Below, in pieces: positions 10,199 to 16,950 of a DNA stretch of 64,000 nucleotides. Made by a program: the position numbers and the translations under genes. Source of the DNA: Roseitranquillus sediminis (lineage in GTDB: Bacteria; Pseudomonadota; Alphaproteobacteria; Rhodobacterales; Rhodobacteraceae); assembly GCF_016918935.1 (NCBI RefSeq), contig NZ_JAFFOB010000006.1, forward strand, positions 1 through 64,000, in the 5' to 3' direction. The notes below the pieces were generated by a model. It saw only the letters and a program-made list of their open reading frames with translations. It ran no database searches and had not been told where the DNA came from. Each line of letters starts with the position of its first letter. The first letter of the stretch is position 1.

Positions 10199-10684
10199 AT
10201 GACCAGCAGTTCCACATTCAGCCGGCGCGGCCTGATCATCGGCGCTGCCGCAGTTCCCCTGCTGGGAGCGCCGCTCATCTCGCACGCTACAGAGCTGCCG
10301 CTGGTGAGCGTCAGCAAGGACCCGTCCTGCGGGTGTTGCGGCGCCTGGGTAGAGCACATCGAGTCTGCAGGATTCCCGGTCAGCGTGGTGGAAACGACCG
10401 AGCTCGACGCGGTGAAGCGGAGACTTGGGGTCCCGCCAGAGCTGGCTTCCTGCCATACGGCCGAGGTCGCGGATTATGTCGTCGAGGGACACGTTCCAGC
10501 GGCGGCAATTCAACGGCTGCTCAGCGAACGGCCGGCCGCCACGGGCCTCGCGGTTCCGGGCATGCCAATCGGCTCGCCAGGGATGGAGGTTCCCGGCGTC
10601 GAATCCGAACTCTTCGATGTCTTCCTGTTCAGACCGACGGGGCACACGACCTTCGCACAATTCCGCGGAGCTGAGGCGCTCTGA
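10199..10684 (+). CDS. DUF411 metal-binding protein
   Basis: A 161-residue protein. The N-terminus has SRRGLIIGAAAVP, a Tat-like or Sec signal, so it should be periplasmic. The DUF411 core starts with SKDPSCGCCGAW (Cys44, Cys46, Cys47) and later has ASCHTAEV and the VEGHVPA signature. DUF411 proteins commonly sit beside copper pumps and chaperones. AAGGAG precedes the ATG. It ends the copA operon 148 bp after copB. Copper binding is likely but is not shown by the sequence alone. Confidence 0.82.
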   Translation: MTSSSTFSRRGLIIGAAAVPLLGAPLISHATELPLVSVSKDPSCGCCGAWVEHIESAGFPVSVVETTELDAVKRRLGVPPELASCHTAEVADYVVEGHVPAAAIQRLLSERPAATGLAVPGMPIGSPGMEVPGVESELFDVFLFRPTGHTTFAQFRGAEAL

Positions 10685-10689
10685 CGCCA

Positions 10690-11255
10690 TACCCCGGTTC
10701 CAGTCGTCGAGCGGTGCGTAGATCGTCACTGCGATTCCGAGCGCGACCGCGATGAACACCCAACGCAGCGGATCGAGATACGGGACGAGCGACAGGATCG
10801 CGGTCTGCGTCTCGGTCAGCACCTCCTGTGTGACTTCCACCGCGGCCGAGCCAACATCGTTATGCCCGCCGCACCGCCGCGCTTCATGATGTGCCTTTTT
10901 GCCAGGTTCTCGCGCGCGGGCGGCGTCTCGGCCACGAAGGGCAGGGATCGCGCGAGGAATCGCTCAGCCCACTGCCGCGCCGCCCCGAGATCGCCGTGCA
11001 TGAAACCCGAGCGCGGGTAGAAGCCGAAGCCGAGGAACCCGACCGCGCCCGCCGGCGCCTCGAAGGCCGGCAGGGTGGTGGTTCGCCATGGCGATGGCGA
11101 AGGCCACGCCTTCCCGGTGCTTCGAGCGGGGTGGCGTCGCCGACGGCGCGGCTGTGTGCGGAGTCGCTAAAAGCCGAGAACACGGTCAGCGGCTTGCCCA
11201 GCCGATTCCGCAGCGCCTGCAGCTTGTCGAAGGCGGGTGTTTTCGCTGCAAGCCT
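10690..11255 (-). pseudogene. Decayed phage peptidase M15A (D,D-carboxypeptidase-type endolysin)
   Basis: Pieces of one protein are spread over several minus-strand frames: an N-terminal part with LQALRNRLGKPLTVFSAFSD near 11235-11160, a middle part with GFYPRSGFMHGDLGAARQW near 11030-10960, and a C-terminal membrane part with LDPLRWVFIAVALG and DDWNRG near 10800-10690. This order matches M15A cell-wall peptidases with a C-terminal holin-like helix found in Rhodobacterales phages. Several frameshifts break it, so it is dead. It marks the phage origin of the block up to 18.2 kb. The bases from 11256 to 11403 hold nothing I can assign. Confidence 0.6.
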
Positions 11256-11403
11256 GCTGGCGCCTCCGCAGGCGACATCGGTTCCGGCGCATCAATTGAA
11301 CGGCCGCTTCGGCGACGACTGCCAAATCTCGGACGACTGCAGAGAAGGTCCGTTCTCCGCCCCAACCTCTGTTTCCGGCCGAACTGAACTGGGCACCGTC
11401 CGA

Positions 11404-11736
11404 CTACTCTGTGGCGCGGGTGAGGACCTCCTCGGCCCATTGATTGAGGCTCTTCCCGGCCAGATCGGCGGCGAGCGCTGCCTTCCGGTGAACCTCGGGA
11501 TCGACCCGGAACATGACCTGCCCGGAATAGGCCTTCTGCGGGTCCTTGCCCAGCTTGGCGCAGGTCTCGAGGTAGTCGTCGACCGCCTCGTGGAACGCGA
11601 CATGCAGACCCTTCACGGTGTCGGCGTGGAAGCTCACGGAGTCGCGGATACCCGCGATCCGGCCCGTGAAGATTTCGTCGTCGTCGTCGTACTCGACGCG
11701 TGCTGCATAGCCCTTGTAGCTCATCGCGCTGGTCAT
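11404..11736 (-). CDS. hicB: HicB-family antitoxin
   Basis: A 110-residue protein. The N-terminal partly degraded RNase-H-like fold is seen in MSYKGYAARVEYDDDDEIFTGRI. The C-terminal ribbon-helix-helix segment (FRVDPEVHRKAALAADLAGK) binds DNA. HicB neutralises the HicA mRNA interferase and represses the operon. The start at 11736 overlaps the predicted original end of hicA; an internal ATG at 11724 is an alternative. Its toxin partner upstream is frameshifted, so this antitoxin may be an orphan. Confidence 0.85.
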   Translation of the reverse strand: MTSAMSYKGYAARVEYDDDDEIFTGRIAGIRDSVSFHADTVKGLHVAFHEAVDDYLETCAKLGKDPQKAYSGQVMFRVDPEVHRKAALAADLAGKSLNQWAEEVLTRATE

Positions 11737-11985
11737 GGCCTCACCCCGATCCTGGTCAGGAAGTCGCGCGCCTCACGCACCTGATACCGCTTCGCCTCCT
11801 TCGCCGGATGCGGCCGGTGGGGTGGCGACCTCGCCGTCCTTCTCGAACCTGACCCGCGATCCGCGTCCCTCGATCAGCCTTGCGCAGGCGGCGAGAAGCA
11901 GACCTTCGATGGCGGCCCACTCGATCGTGCCGGAGACCGGGTCTGTGAAGACGGCTGCAAGGACCTTGCGATGCTTCCTGTTCAT
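11733..11985 (-). pseudogene. hicA: HicA-family mRNA interferase toxin, frameshifted
   Basis: The frame from ATG 11985 reads MNRKHRKVLAAVFTDP and continues through EGRGSRVRFEKDGEVAT, the standard HicA double-stranded-RNA-binding-like fold. It then shifts into PPAASGEGG. Two bases missing near 11818-11824 restore the expected continuation FHRPHPAKEAK, with the catalytic His region, running to a TGA that overlaps the hicB start. As written, the conserved His segment and the C-terminus are lost, so the toxin should be inactive. A sequencing error cannot be excluded. Confidence 0.75.
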
Positions 11986-11994
11986 CCGGCCTCT

Positions 11995-12023
11995 AACATA
12001 TCTGTGCTTGCACAATTTGCAAG
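11995..12023 (-). promoter_or_regulatory. Probable hicAB promoter with overlapping operator
   Basis: On the minus strand, TTGCAA (12022-12017) and TATGTT (12000-11995) are separated by 16 bp. The -35 lies inside the inverted repeat CTTGCA-n5-TGCAAG (12007-12023), a fitting site for autorepression by the HicB ribbon-helix-helix domain. The predicted transcription start is only a few bases before the hicA ATG. Confidence 0.5.
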
Positions 12024-12311
12024 CGTTAGGGGCAGTTGGGACTGCGGCGAGCAGGCGCTCCTTCTGCTTGTCTCGGAGACAGGAGCAGGTGCGGACCTGC
12101 GGACCCAGAGTGCGGACCCCGATTTCCGGCCTGGCGCTAGCGGTTTGCCGCGCTGCCGCCCCCCGCATACGCAGACCGCCGCGGAGGAACCGAGGCGCCG
12201 CGGGCGAGGGGCGATGCCTCCCGATCGGTGGCGTCGCTTCGTGCGATCTTTCCATGATCCTGCCCTCAAAGCGTTGCATCTGTCGCGCCAGAAGTTCGAC
12301 GTCCGGCGCCG
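12024..12311. other. Region between DUF6362 gene and hicAB promoter, no gene recognised
   Basis: It is GC-rich. The octamer TGCGGACC occurs three times between about 12090 and 12120. The minus frame here carries a stretch (LTAPDVELLARQMQRFEGR) that could be the frameshifted tail of the DUF6362-type gene at 12312-12782. I see no RNA gene. Confidence 0.3.
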
Positions 12312-12782
12312 TCAGTTGCGCGTGCCAGCGCCGCCGGATGCGGCCTTGGCGACGCCCCTTGCCGGGGTCGATTTCGCGCCCGAGGTGCTTCGCGCCGATT
12401 TCCCGTGCCGGTTCAGGTGGTTGGCGATGGTGATGAGCGACGCGGCCCAGCGCCGCCAGGCGGTCGAGCGGACGCAGCCCATGCGGATGCAGATCTGACG
12501 CCAGCGCACGCGCTCGGCGCGCAGCCAGATGATGCGGCCCTCGCTGGCCTCGACCAGGCGCAGCCACTCGATGCACTCCTCCATCCGCGCGATGTCCTGC
12601 GCCGACGGGATCACGCGCATCCGCGCCTCGTGGTAGCCGTAGGCGTGCCGGGCGTCGTGGACGTACTCGGGCCAGGAGCTGCCGTAGCCCTTCGGGCCTG
12701 AGCCGGGCGGGTTCGGCAAGCGCCGCAGCGTCAGTGCGGCTTCCTCGAAGCGGTCCTCGATCTCGCTCGGCGTGATGGGCAT
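12312..12782 (-). CDS. Phage-associated DUF6362-like protein
   Basis: A 156-residue protein. Its body (EIEDRFEEAALTLRRLPN, then SWPEYVHDARHAYGY and ECIEWLRLVEASEGRIIWLR) looks like the DUF6362 family often found in alphaproteobacterial prophages beside a replication-type helix-turn-helix gene. The end (VRWRQICIRMGCVRSTAWRR) is a helix-turn-helix-like segment. It follows the 12802 gene by 19 bp. The last 28 residues are low complexity, and a neighbouring frame continues a more protein-like tail, so a late frameshift near 12410 is possible. The function is unknown. Confidence 0.6.
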   Translation of the reverse strand: MPITPSEIEDRFEEAALTLRRLPNPPGSGPKGYGSSWPEYVHDARHAYGYHEARMRVIPSAQDIARMEECIEWLRLVEASEGRIIWLRAERVRWRQICIRMGCVRSTAWRRWAASLITIANHLNRHGKSARSTSGAKSTPARGVAKAASGGAGTRN

Positions 12783-12801
12783 AGGGCTTCCTCCTTCGGG
12801 C

Positions 12802-13662
12802 TCAGTAGATTTGCAGGCGGCGCAAGGCGGCTTCGGTGACGAGCCCTCGGTGCAGGAGCTCATCTCGCATGGTGCTGGAGACGGCGCTGGGCGGGACGAA
12901 CATGCCGGAGTTGATCCAACCGGCGAGCCGCTCCGCCGGGTCGGGAGGCTCAGCAGCGGCTTTGGCCGCGCTTTTCTTGGCAGATTGCGCGGGCCCGGCG
13001 CGGGCAAGCCGTCGCCGATGCGCGACGCGGATTGCCTCGGTAAAATAGTCCCAGGTCCGGATTGGAGTCTTCCGCTCCCGGGACGTCCGGGCCTGGATGG
13101 TGGGGAGGATGTCGGCCTCGAGATCGAGGCCTTCCTCGATCCAGCCGGCCAGCGCGCCGCTGGTCTCGACGATCGCGTCGCGGCCGGCATCCGAGAGACC
13201 GGGCCCGGCGACATCGAGGCAACGCGCCTCCACCTCGTCCAGCGGGACGGTCGGCGCCGCAGGCGTAGTAGTTACTGGTTCCCTTACAGGGTTAGTGTGC
13301 AGATTCTGCACATGGAAACCGGCGATTTCTACACATGGCTCCGGGTCCTCTCCATGTGCAGATGCCGCACATGGCTCGCGGCCAAAATCGTCCTCGAAGG
13401 CCAAGACGTAACGGGTGGAAAGGCGCCGCCGTGTCGCGGGATTGATCCGCCGCTCGCGACGGATCAGGCCCGCCCGCTCCAGCTCGTCGAGGTAGACGTT
13501 CAGGGTGCGCCGAGGGATTTCGGAATCATAGGCAAGCTGCTCCTGTGAAGGGAAGCATCCGTGGTCGGGATTGTGGCGATCGCAGAGGTGCCAGAGCACC
13601 ATCTTGACCGCGGGTTTGAGCCCGCGCTGCTGGATGGCCCAGTTCGTTCCGCGGTGGCTCAT
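12802..13662 (-). CDS. Phage-type helix-turn-helix (replication-initiator-like) protein
   Basis: A 286-residue protein. Residues 1-80 form a winged helix-turn-helix (TNWAIQQRGLKPAVKMVLWH, FPSQEQLAYDSEIPRRTLNVYLDELE) typical of phage and plasmid replication or GntR-like helix-turn-helix proteins. A Pro/Ala linker is followed by a C-terminal helical domain with RTWDYFTEAIRVAHRRRLA. The frame is open upstream, but ATG 13662 overlaps the stop of the previous small gene (ATGA) and starts at the domain. It probably binds DNA in replication or control of the integrated element. Confidence 0.7.
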   Translation of the reverse strand: MSHRGTNWAIQQRGLKPAVKMVLWHLCDRHNPDHGCFPSQEQLAYDSEIPRRTLNVYLDELERAGLIRRERRINPATRRRLSTRYVLAFEDDFGREPCAASAHGEDPEPCVEIAGFHVQNLHTNPVREPVTTTPAAPTVPLDEVEARCLDVAGPGLSDAGRDAIVETSGALAGWIEEGLDLEADILPTIQARTSRERKTPIRTWDYFTEAIRVAHRRRLARAGPAQSAKKSAAKAAAEPPDPAERLAGWINSGMFVPPSAVSSTMRDELLHRGLVTEAALRRLQIY

Positions 13663-13859
13663 CGTCCGCGGCCTCGGCCGAGCTGCGCGGTCACGAAAAC
13701 CGACGGCCCCATGCCGCTCCAGGAGCTGCTGCAGAAGCGTCGCCTTGGCTGTGGCGCGGCGTGGTGAGCGGAGAGAGCTGCCGGGGCGCCTGCGGCGCGC
13801 GGACGCGCTTCGCGCGTCCGTTCCCGCACCGGTTCGGTTCCGCGCGCGCCCCGGCTCAT
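13659..13859 (-). CDS. Small Arg-rich protein coupled at both ends
   Basis: 66 residues, rich in Arg, Ala and Ser, with no recognisable domain. The only support is architecture: its ATG overlaps the previous stop and its own stop overlaps the next start, both as ATGA, so the frame exactly bridges two genes. High GC makes such open frames easy to obtain by chance, so translation is uncertain. Confidence 0.4.
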   Translation of the reverse strand: MSRGARGTEPVRERTREARPRAAGAPAALSAHHAAPQPRRRFCSSSWSGMGPSVFVTAQLGRGRGR

Positions 13860-14236
13860 CTGCAGCGCGGGAAGGCCTCGGGCTGGCCCTCGTAGATGCA
13901 GGTGGCGGCGTGGCCGGCGCCGTCGGTGGCGATCTGCTGGAAGCAGTCCGCGCAGCGGCGGCCGTGAGGCGCGCCAGGAGCGGATTCTCGCAGGTGTTCT
14001 GGCTCGTCCATCTGATCGCGAGGCGCGCCTGCAATTCGCTGGCCTTGCCGTGGGAGCGGGATGCTGGCGTCCGGCTGCATCATTCGCAGCAGCTGATCCG
14101 CGTCAGTCCGTTCCTCGTCGTCGCCACGCCGCGCAAGAATGGCACAGGCAAGCCGCAAGGTCCTGACATCGTGGTGGGCGACATCGGCGACGACACCACG
14201 CGCCCAGCTTAGCCTCGATCTTTTCGGAGGTGCCAT
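13856..14236 (-). CDS. Phage-type small protein with C-terminal Cys/His motif
   Basis: 126 residues. The first 90 are polar and unrecognised. The C-terminus has GRRCADCFQQIATDG, then HAATC and PRCR: a CxxC plus later His and Cys that could bind one zinc ion. The ATG at 14236 overlaps the stop of the 74-residue gene before it (TGATG). It is part of the coupled minus-strand chain from 15890 to 12312. The function is unknown. Confidence 0.55.
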   Translation of the reverse strand: MAPPKRSRLSWARGVVADVAHHDVRTLRLACAILARRGDDEERTDADQLLRMMQPDASIPLPRQGQRIAGAPRDQMDEPEHLRESAPGAPHGRRCADCFQQIATDGAGHAATCIYEGQPEAFPRCR

Positions 14237-14460
14237 CACCAACCCACCCGATTCGCCGCGAGGTGCCGGAGCTCATTCAGGGCGCGGCCGCTCAGGTGGT
14301 CGGGAACCCGCATGATCCGGCGCAGGCGGACCGGCCCGCTGTTCGTCCGTAGGAGCACCTCGCCGGGATGATCGGCCTCGCGGCCATGCGGCGCCTCCGG
14401 TGTCGTCTGCGGCGCCCAGCGCCCCAGCACAGTGCGACGTTCGGCGTACCAGCGGGTCAT
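14236..14460 (-). CDS. Small phage-type protein of unknown function
   Basis: 74 residues, basic (RWYAERRTVLGRWAPQ, SGPVRLRRIMRVPDHLS). Its ATG overlaps the stop of the J-domain gene (ATGA) and its stop overlaps the next ATG. The conserved-looking composition and the tight coupling support a real gene. I do not recognise the family. Confidence 0.55.
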   Translation of the reverse strand: MTRWYAERRTVLGRWAPQTTPEAPHGREADHPGEVLLRTNSGPVRLRRIMRVPDHLSGRALNELRHLAANRVGW

Positions 14461-15032
14461 GACGAGAGCTCCCGCTTTGCGGCCGTACGTGCCGCATTCA
14501 GCTCGGCCATCCGCTCGCCGGAGCCGCCAGCTCGATCGGGATGCGCCGCACGCGCCTTGTCGCGCCAAGCGGCCTCGACGACCCCTAAATCCGCCTCTGG
14601 GCCGACGCCGAGCACAGCCCGCCAGTCCCGCGGCGGCGGCAGAGCCGAGAAGCCCCTGAAGGCGGCGCGGACAATGTGCAGGCCGCCGTAGCGCATCTCC
14701 TGCCGCCGGGCCTCGAGGACGTAGTAGATTGCCCGAACGTTGTCCTCGGGCTTGGGGAAGCGGTCGACAGCCACGCAGCGCTGGGCGCCGTCCCACTCGA
14801 AGTACACCGCGACCCCGGGATCAGCCGGTCGCGCCGCGCCCAGTGTGACGTTCGACGAGATGACGACGTGCCGGACCGGCATCCCGGTGTCCGCGCCGAA
14901 GAGGCGCAGCGAGTCCTGCAGGTCGGCTACCGCACGCGACAGCGAGACCTTGAAAGGCGACTGACTGCGGGACCTGGACCGCGGCAGCTCGGCCGGCCAG
15001 TGCAGCGGATAGGCGAGGGGGCTTGTCACCAT
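14457..15032 (-). CDS. Phage-encoded J-domain-like protein
   Basis: 191 residues. The last 60 residues (DWRAVLGVGPEADLGVVEAA, WRDKARAAHPDRAGG) form a J-domain with HPD in the helix II-III loop, the element that stimulates DnaK ATPase. The N-terminal 120 residues (VSLSRAVADLQDSLRLFGAD and VISSNVTLGA) resemble a family seen in alphaproteobacterial prophages. A phage J-protein could recruit host DnaK for replication or assembly. The start at 15032 overlaps the 41-codon membrane gene by 7 bp. Confidence 0.75.
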   Translation of the reverse strand: MVTSPLAYPLHWPAELPRSRSRSQSPFKVSLSRAVADLQDSLRLFGADTGMPVRHVVISSNVTLGAARPADPGVAVYFEWDGAQRCVAVDRFPKPEDNVRAIYYVLEARRQEMRYGGLHIVRAAFRGFSALPPPRDWRAVLGVGPEADLGVVEAAWRDKARAAHPDRAGGSGERMAELNAARTAAKRELSS

Positions 15033-15151
15033 GCCGCCCGCTCCTCAGCTTCCGCCGCGACGCGCGGCACCGCGAGCGCGGTCTCCAGCGCAGCGCGGGC
15101 GAGGACGACGGTGCCGAGCCCGACGAGGACGAGGATCATGATCCGTTCCAT
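15026..15151 (-). CDS. 41-residue single-TM protein
   Basis: The frame MERIMILVLVGLGTVVLA runs to a TGA overlapping the J-domain gene start by 7 bp. Residues 4-22 are one membrane helix; the rest is an acidic amphipathic tail (AAEAEERAAW). Small membrane proteins are common in phage early regions. The Shine-Dalgarno is weak. The coupled position is the main support. Confidence 0.45.
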   Translation of the reverse strand: MERIMILVLVGLGTVVLARAALETALAVPRVAAEAEERAAW

Positions 15152-15163
15152 GAACGGGCTCCG

Positions 15164-15367
15164 TTACAGTGCGGCTGTGCGGGTGAGGCGCCGCACGATG
15201 GCTTCCATGAGATCGATCTGAAGGTCCGCCTGCTCGCGGCTCATCCGCCCAGCGCGGACCTGCTTCTCGTAGAGGGGGCGGCGCATCGAAGCCTCGCGCT
15301 GCGCCTCCTCGATCAGCTCGCGCACGGTAAATCGATCGGGGGAGGTCTCGGGGGCGGGATGGGCCAT
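15164..15367 (-). CDS. Small phage-type protein of unknown function
   Basis: 67 residues, largely helical (FTVRELIEEAQREASMRRPL, MSREQADLQIDLMEAIVRRL). The ATG shares one base with the stop of the preceding gene (TGATG). Helical proteins of this size and position occur in Rhodobacterales prophages. There is no known domain that I can name. Confidence 0.55.
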   Translation of the reverse strand: MAHPAPETSPDRFTVRELIEEAQREASMRRPLYEKQVRAGRMSREQADLQIDLMEAIVRRLTRTAAL

Positions 15368-15657
15368 CAGAGCACCTGTCCGAAGAACAGGGCGGTCAGC
15401 GCCAACGTGCTGCCAATCAGGCCGATGCTCCGCACCACCCGTCGCCGGCGATCGCGTCGGTTGATCTCGGCGACGGCGTCGCGGACGATCGCGTTGCGGA
15501 GCTCGCAGGGGCGCTGGGCATCCGTCCAGTCGCCCCAAGCCTCCAGCTGCTCGCAGGCGTCGAGGACGGCGCCGTCGGTGTGGAAGTCAGGATGTGCAAC
15601 GACCTCGCGTGCGCGCTGCAGGCCGGCGCCCGGGTGCGGGATCAGGACGGCGCTCAT
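15367..15657 (-). CDS. Small protein with C-terminal membrane helix
   Basis: 96 residues. The soluble part has HTDGAVLDACEQLEAWGDW and RDAVAEINRRDRRRR. The last 20 residues (SIGLIGSTLALTALFFGQVL) form a membrane helix after an Arg cluster, so it is probably tail-anchored. The start at 15657 overlaps the stop of the excisionase-like gene (ATGA). The function is unknown. Confidence 0.55.
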   Translation of the reverse strand: MSAVLIPHPGAGLQRAREVVAHPDFHTDGAVLDACEQLEAWGDWTDAQRPCELRNAIVRDAVAEINRRDRRRRVVRSIGLIGSTLALTALFFGQVL

Positions 15658-15890
15658 TGCCCGCTCCCAGGGCGCTTCGGCTCCTGCTCGCGCAGCCATT
15701 CCCGCACCCCGCCTTTGCGGTAATACACCCGGCGGCCGAGGCGGATGCAGGGCGGGCCGATCCGGCGCGTCTCCCAGCGTCCCAGCGTGTCGACCGAGAT
15801 GCCGAGCTCGGTCGCGAGCTCCCCGCGGCTCATCCAGTCGCCGAGCAGCCGGTCGGCATGTTCTTCCGCCTGTTCGAGATTTTCGTCCAT
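15654..15890 (-). CDS. Excisionase/AlpA-like helix-turn-helix protein
   Basis: 78 residues. The segment WMSRGELATELGISVDTLGR, followed by RIGPPCIRLGRRVYYRKGG and WLREQE, is a MerR-like winged helix-turn-helix of the phage excisionase/AlpA type. Such proteins direct excision with an integrase or regulate early genes. The start at 15890 (MDENLE) is chosen because the upstream extension is low complexity. It is the first gene of the leftward chain and lies 1.3 kb from the integrase. Confidence 0.75.
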   Translation of the reverse strand: MDENLEQAEEHADRLLGDWMSRGELATELGISVDTLGRWETRRIGPPCIRLGRRVYYRKGGVREWLREQEPKRPGSGQ

Positions 15891-16332
15891 GGCGTCTGCC
15901 CTTTCCGATACCGCCGCCCAGCGCGGGCGGCCTTCTTGGGACAGAGCCAAGCTGATCGGATGGGGAGGCGGGGAGGCGTGGGGTGGCGCACGCCGCCGTA
16001 GGTGCATGCCACCCCCTGCTTTTACTGCTCGAAGCCCGCCGCGACGGGCAGGACCGGCGCCGGCGGCGCTGGTGCCGCGCGACGCGCCATGTGTGGGTTG
16101 ACAGGCCTTCTCCAGCCCGAATCTCTTGAGCGCTGTTCCTCGTTCGTTCTAGAAGCGAGTCGTGCCGCTAAGCACAACCCAGAGGGACGTTCAGGGCGGA
16201 CGCCAGAGAAGCCGCTCCACCTTGCGCCGGACTGATCCGGACCGCTCGAGTGCAGACCCCACAGAAGGAACGATGAAACGCCGCCGGCGCCTCGCCGCGT
16301 GCCGGCGCCCACTCAAGACGTGAGGTATTGCG
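15891..16332. other. Control region between the leftward phage chain and the rightward 205-residue gene
   Basis: No gene is recognised over 440 bp. A TTGACA near 16096 has no convincing -10. The stretch GGCGCCGGCGGCGCTGG and its neighbours can form GC-rich hairpins. It presumably holds the divergent promoters of the element. Confidence 0.3.
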
Positions 16333-16950
16333 ATGCTGGCTGTGCCGCGGGCATTTTGGACGCTGCCGGAAGTGGCAGGACGATGGGGTTGCCGGGCGGA
16401 GGATGTCGCGGCCTGGGCGGCCGCCGGCCAGATCGAGATATCGACCGTGGTGCCGCCCGTCGTCTGCAGTGGCGAGTTCATCGAGGGTCTGGTGGCAATC
16501 AGCGTGACCGACGTGATGCCGATGTTTCGCAGGGATGGATCGGGGCCGAATTCCAGTCGCGTTCGTCGTCTACGTCCAGAGAACTGCGAGTGGCGCTACA
16601 TCACCGATCCGCCCAAGGGTCTCACGGTCAAGAAGGTCGACCTCGTCCTGACGGCCGCGGAGATGAACCGTTTCGAAGTAGAGCACAGCATCTTTGAACG
16701 TCGGGCGACACCGGCAGTCCCCGCGCCTGTTGCCTCGAGCCACCTGAAGTACGACTGGGACGCGATGTGGGTGCACGTCCTCCAGCGCGTGCACGAGCAG
16801 GGCCTGCCCGAGACCCAGCGGGAGTTCGTGAGCGAAATCCAGGAGTGGTTCATCCGACGGTCTGCCGATGGCGACGCGCCCGACGAGCGGACGATCCGAC
16901 GGCGCCTCACACCCGCATGGCGGACGCTGAGGGCGGAGGACGATGCCTAG
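16333..16950 (+). CDS. Uncharacterised protein next to integrase
   Basis: 205 residues. The N-terminus (FWTLPEVAGRWGCRAEDVAA, WAAAGQIEIS) looks like a small helix-turn-helix, with a beta-rich middle and a C-terminal helical segment (YDWDAMWVHVLQRVHEQGLP, DERTIRRRLTPAWRTL) that also resembles a DNA-binding helix pair. Its stop overlaps the integrase stop by 4 bp tail to tail. Position and shape suggest a regulator of the element, but I do not recognise the family. Confidence 0.6.
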   Translation: MLAVPRAFWTLPEVAGRWGCRAEDVAAWAAAGQIEISTVVPPVVCSGEFIEGLVAISVTDVMPMFRRDGSGPNSSRVRRLRPENCEWRYITDPPKGLTVKKVDLVLTAAEMNRFEVEHSIFERRATPAVPAPVASSHLKYDWDAMWVHVLQRVHEQGLPETQREFVSEIQEWFIRRSADGDAPDERTIRRRLTPAWRTLRAEDDA

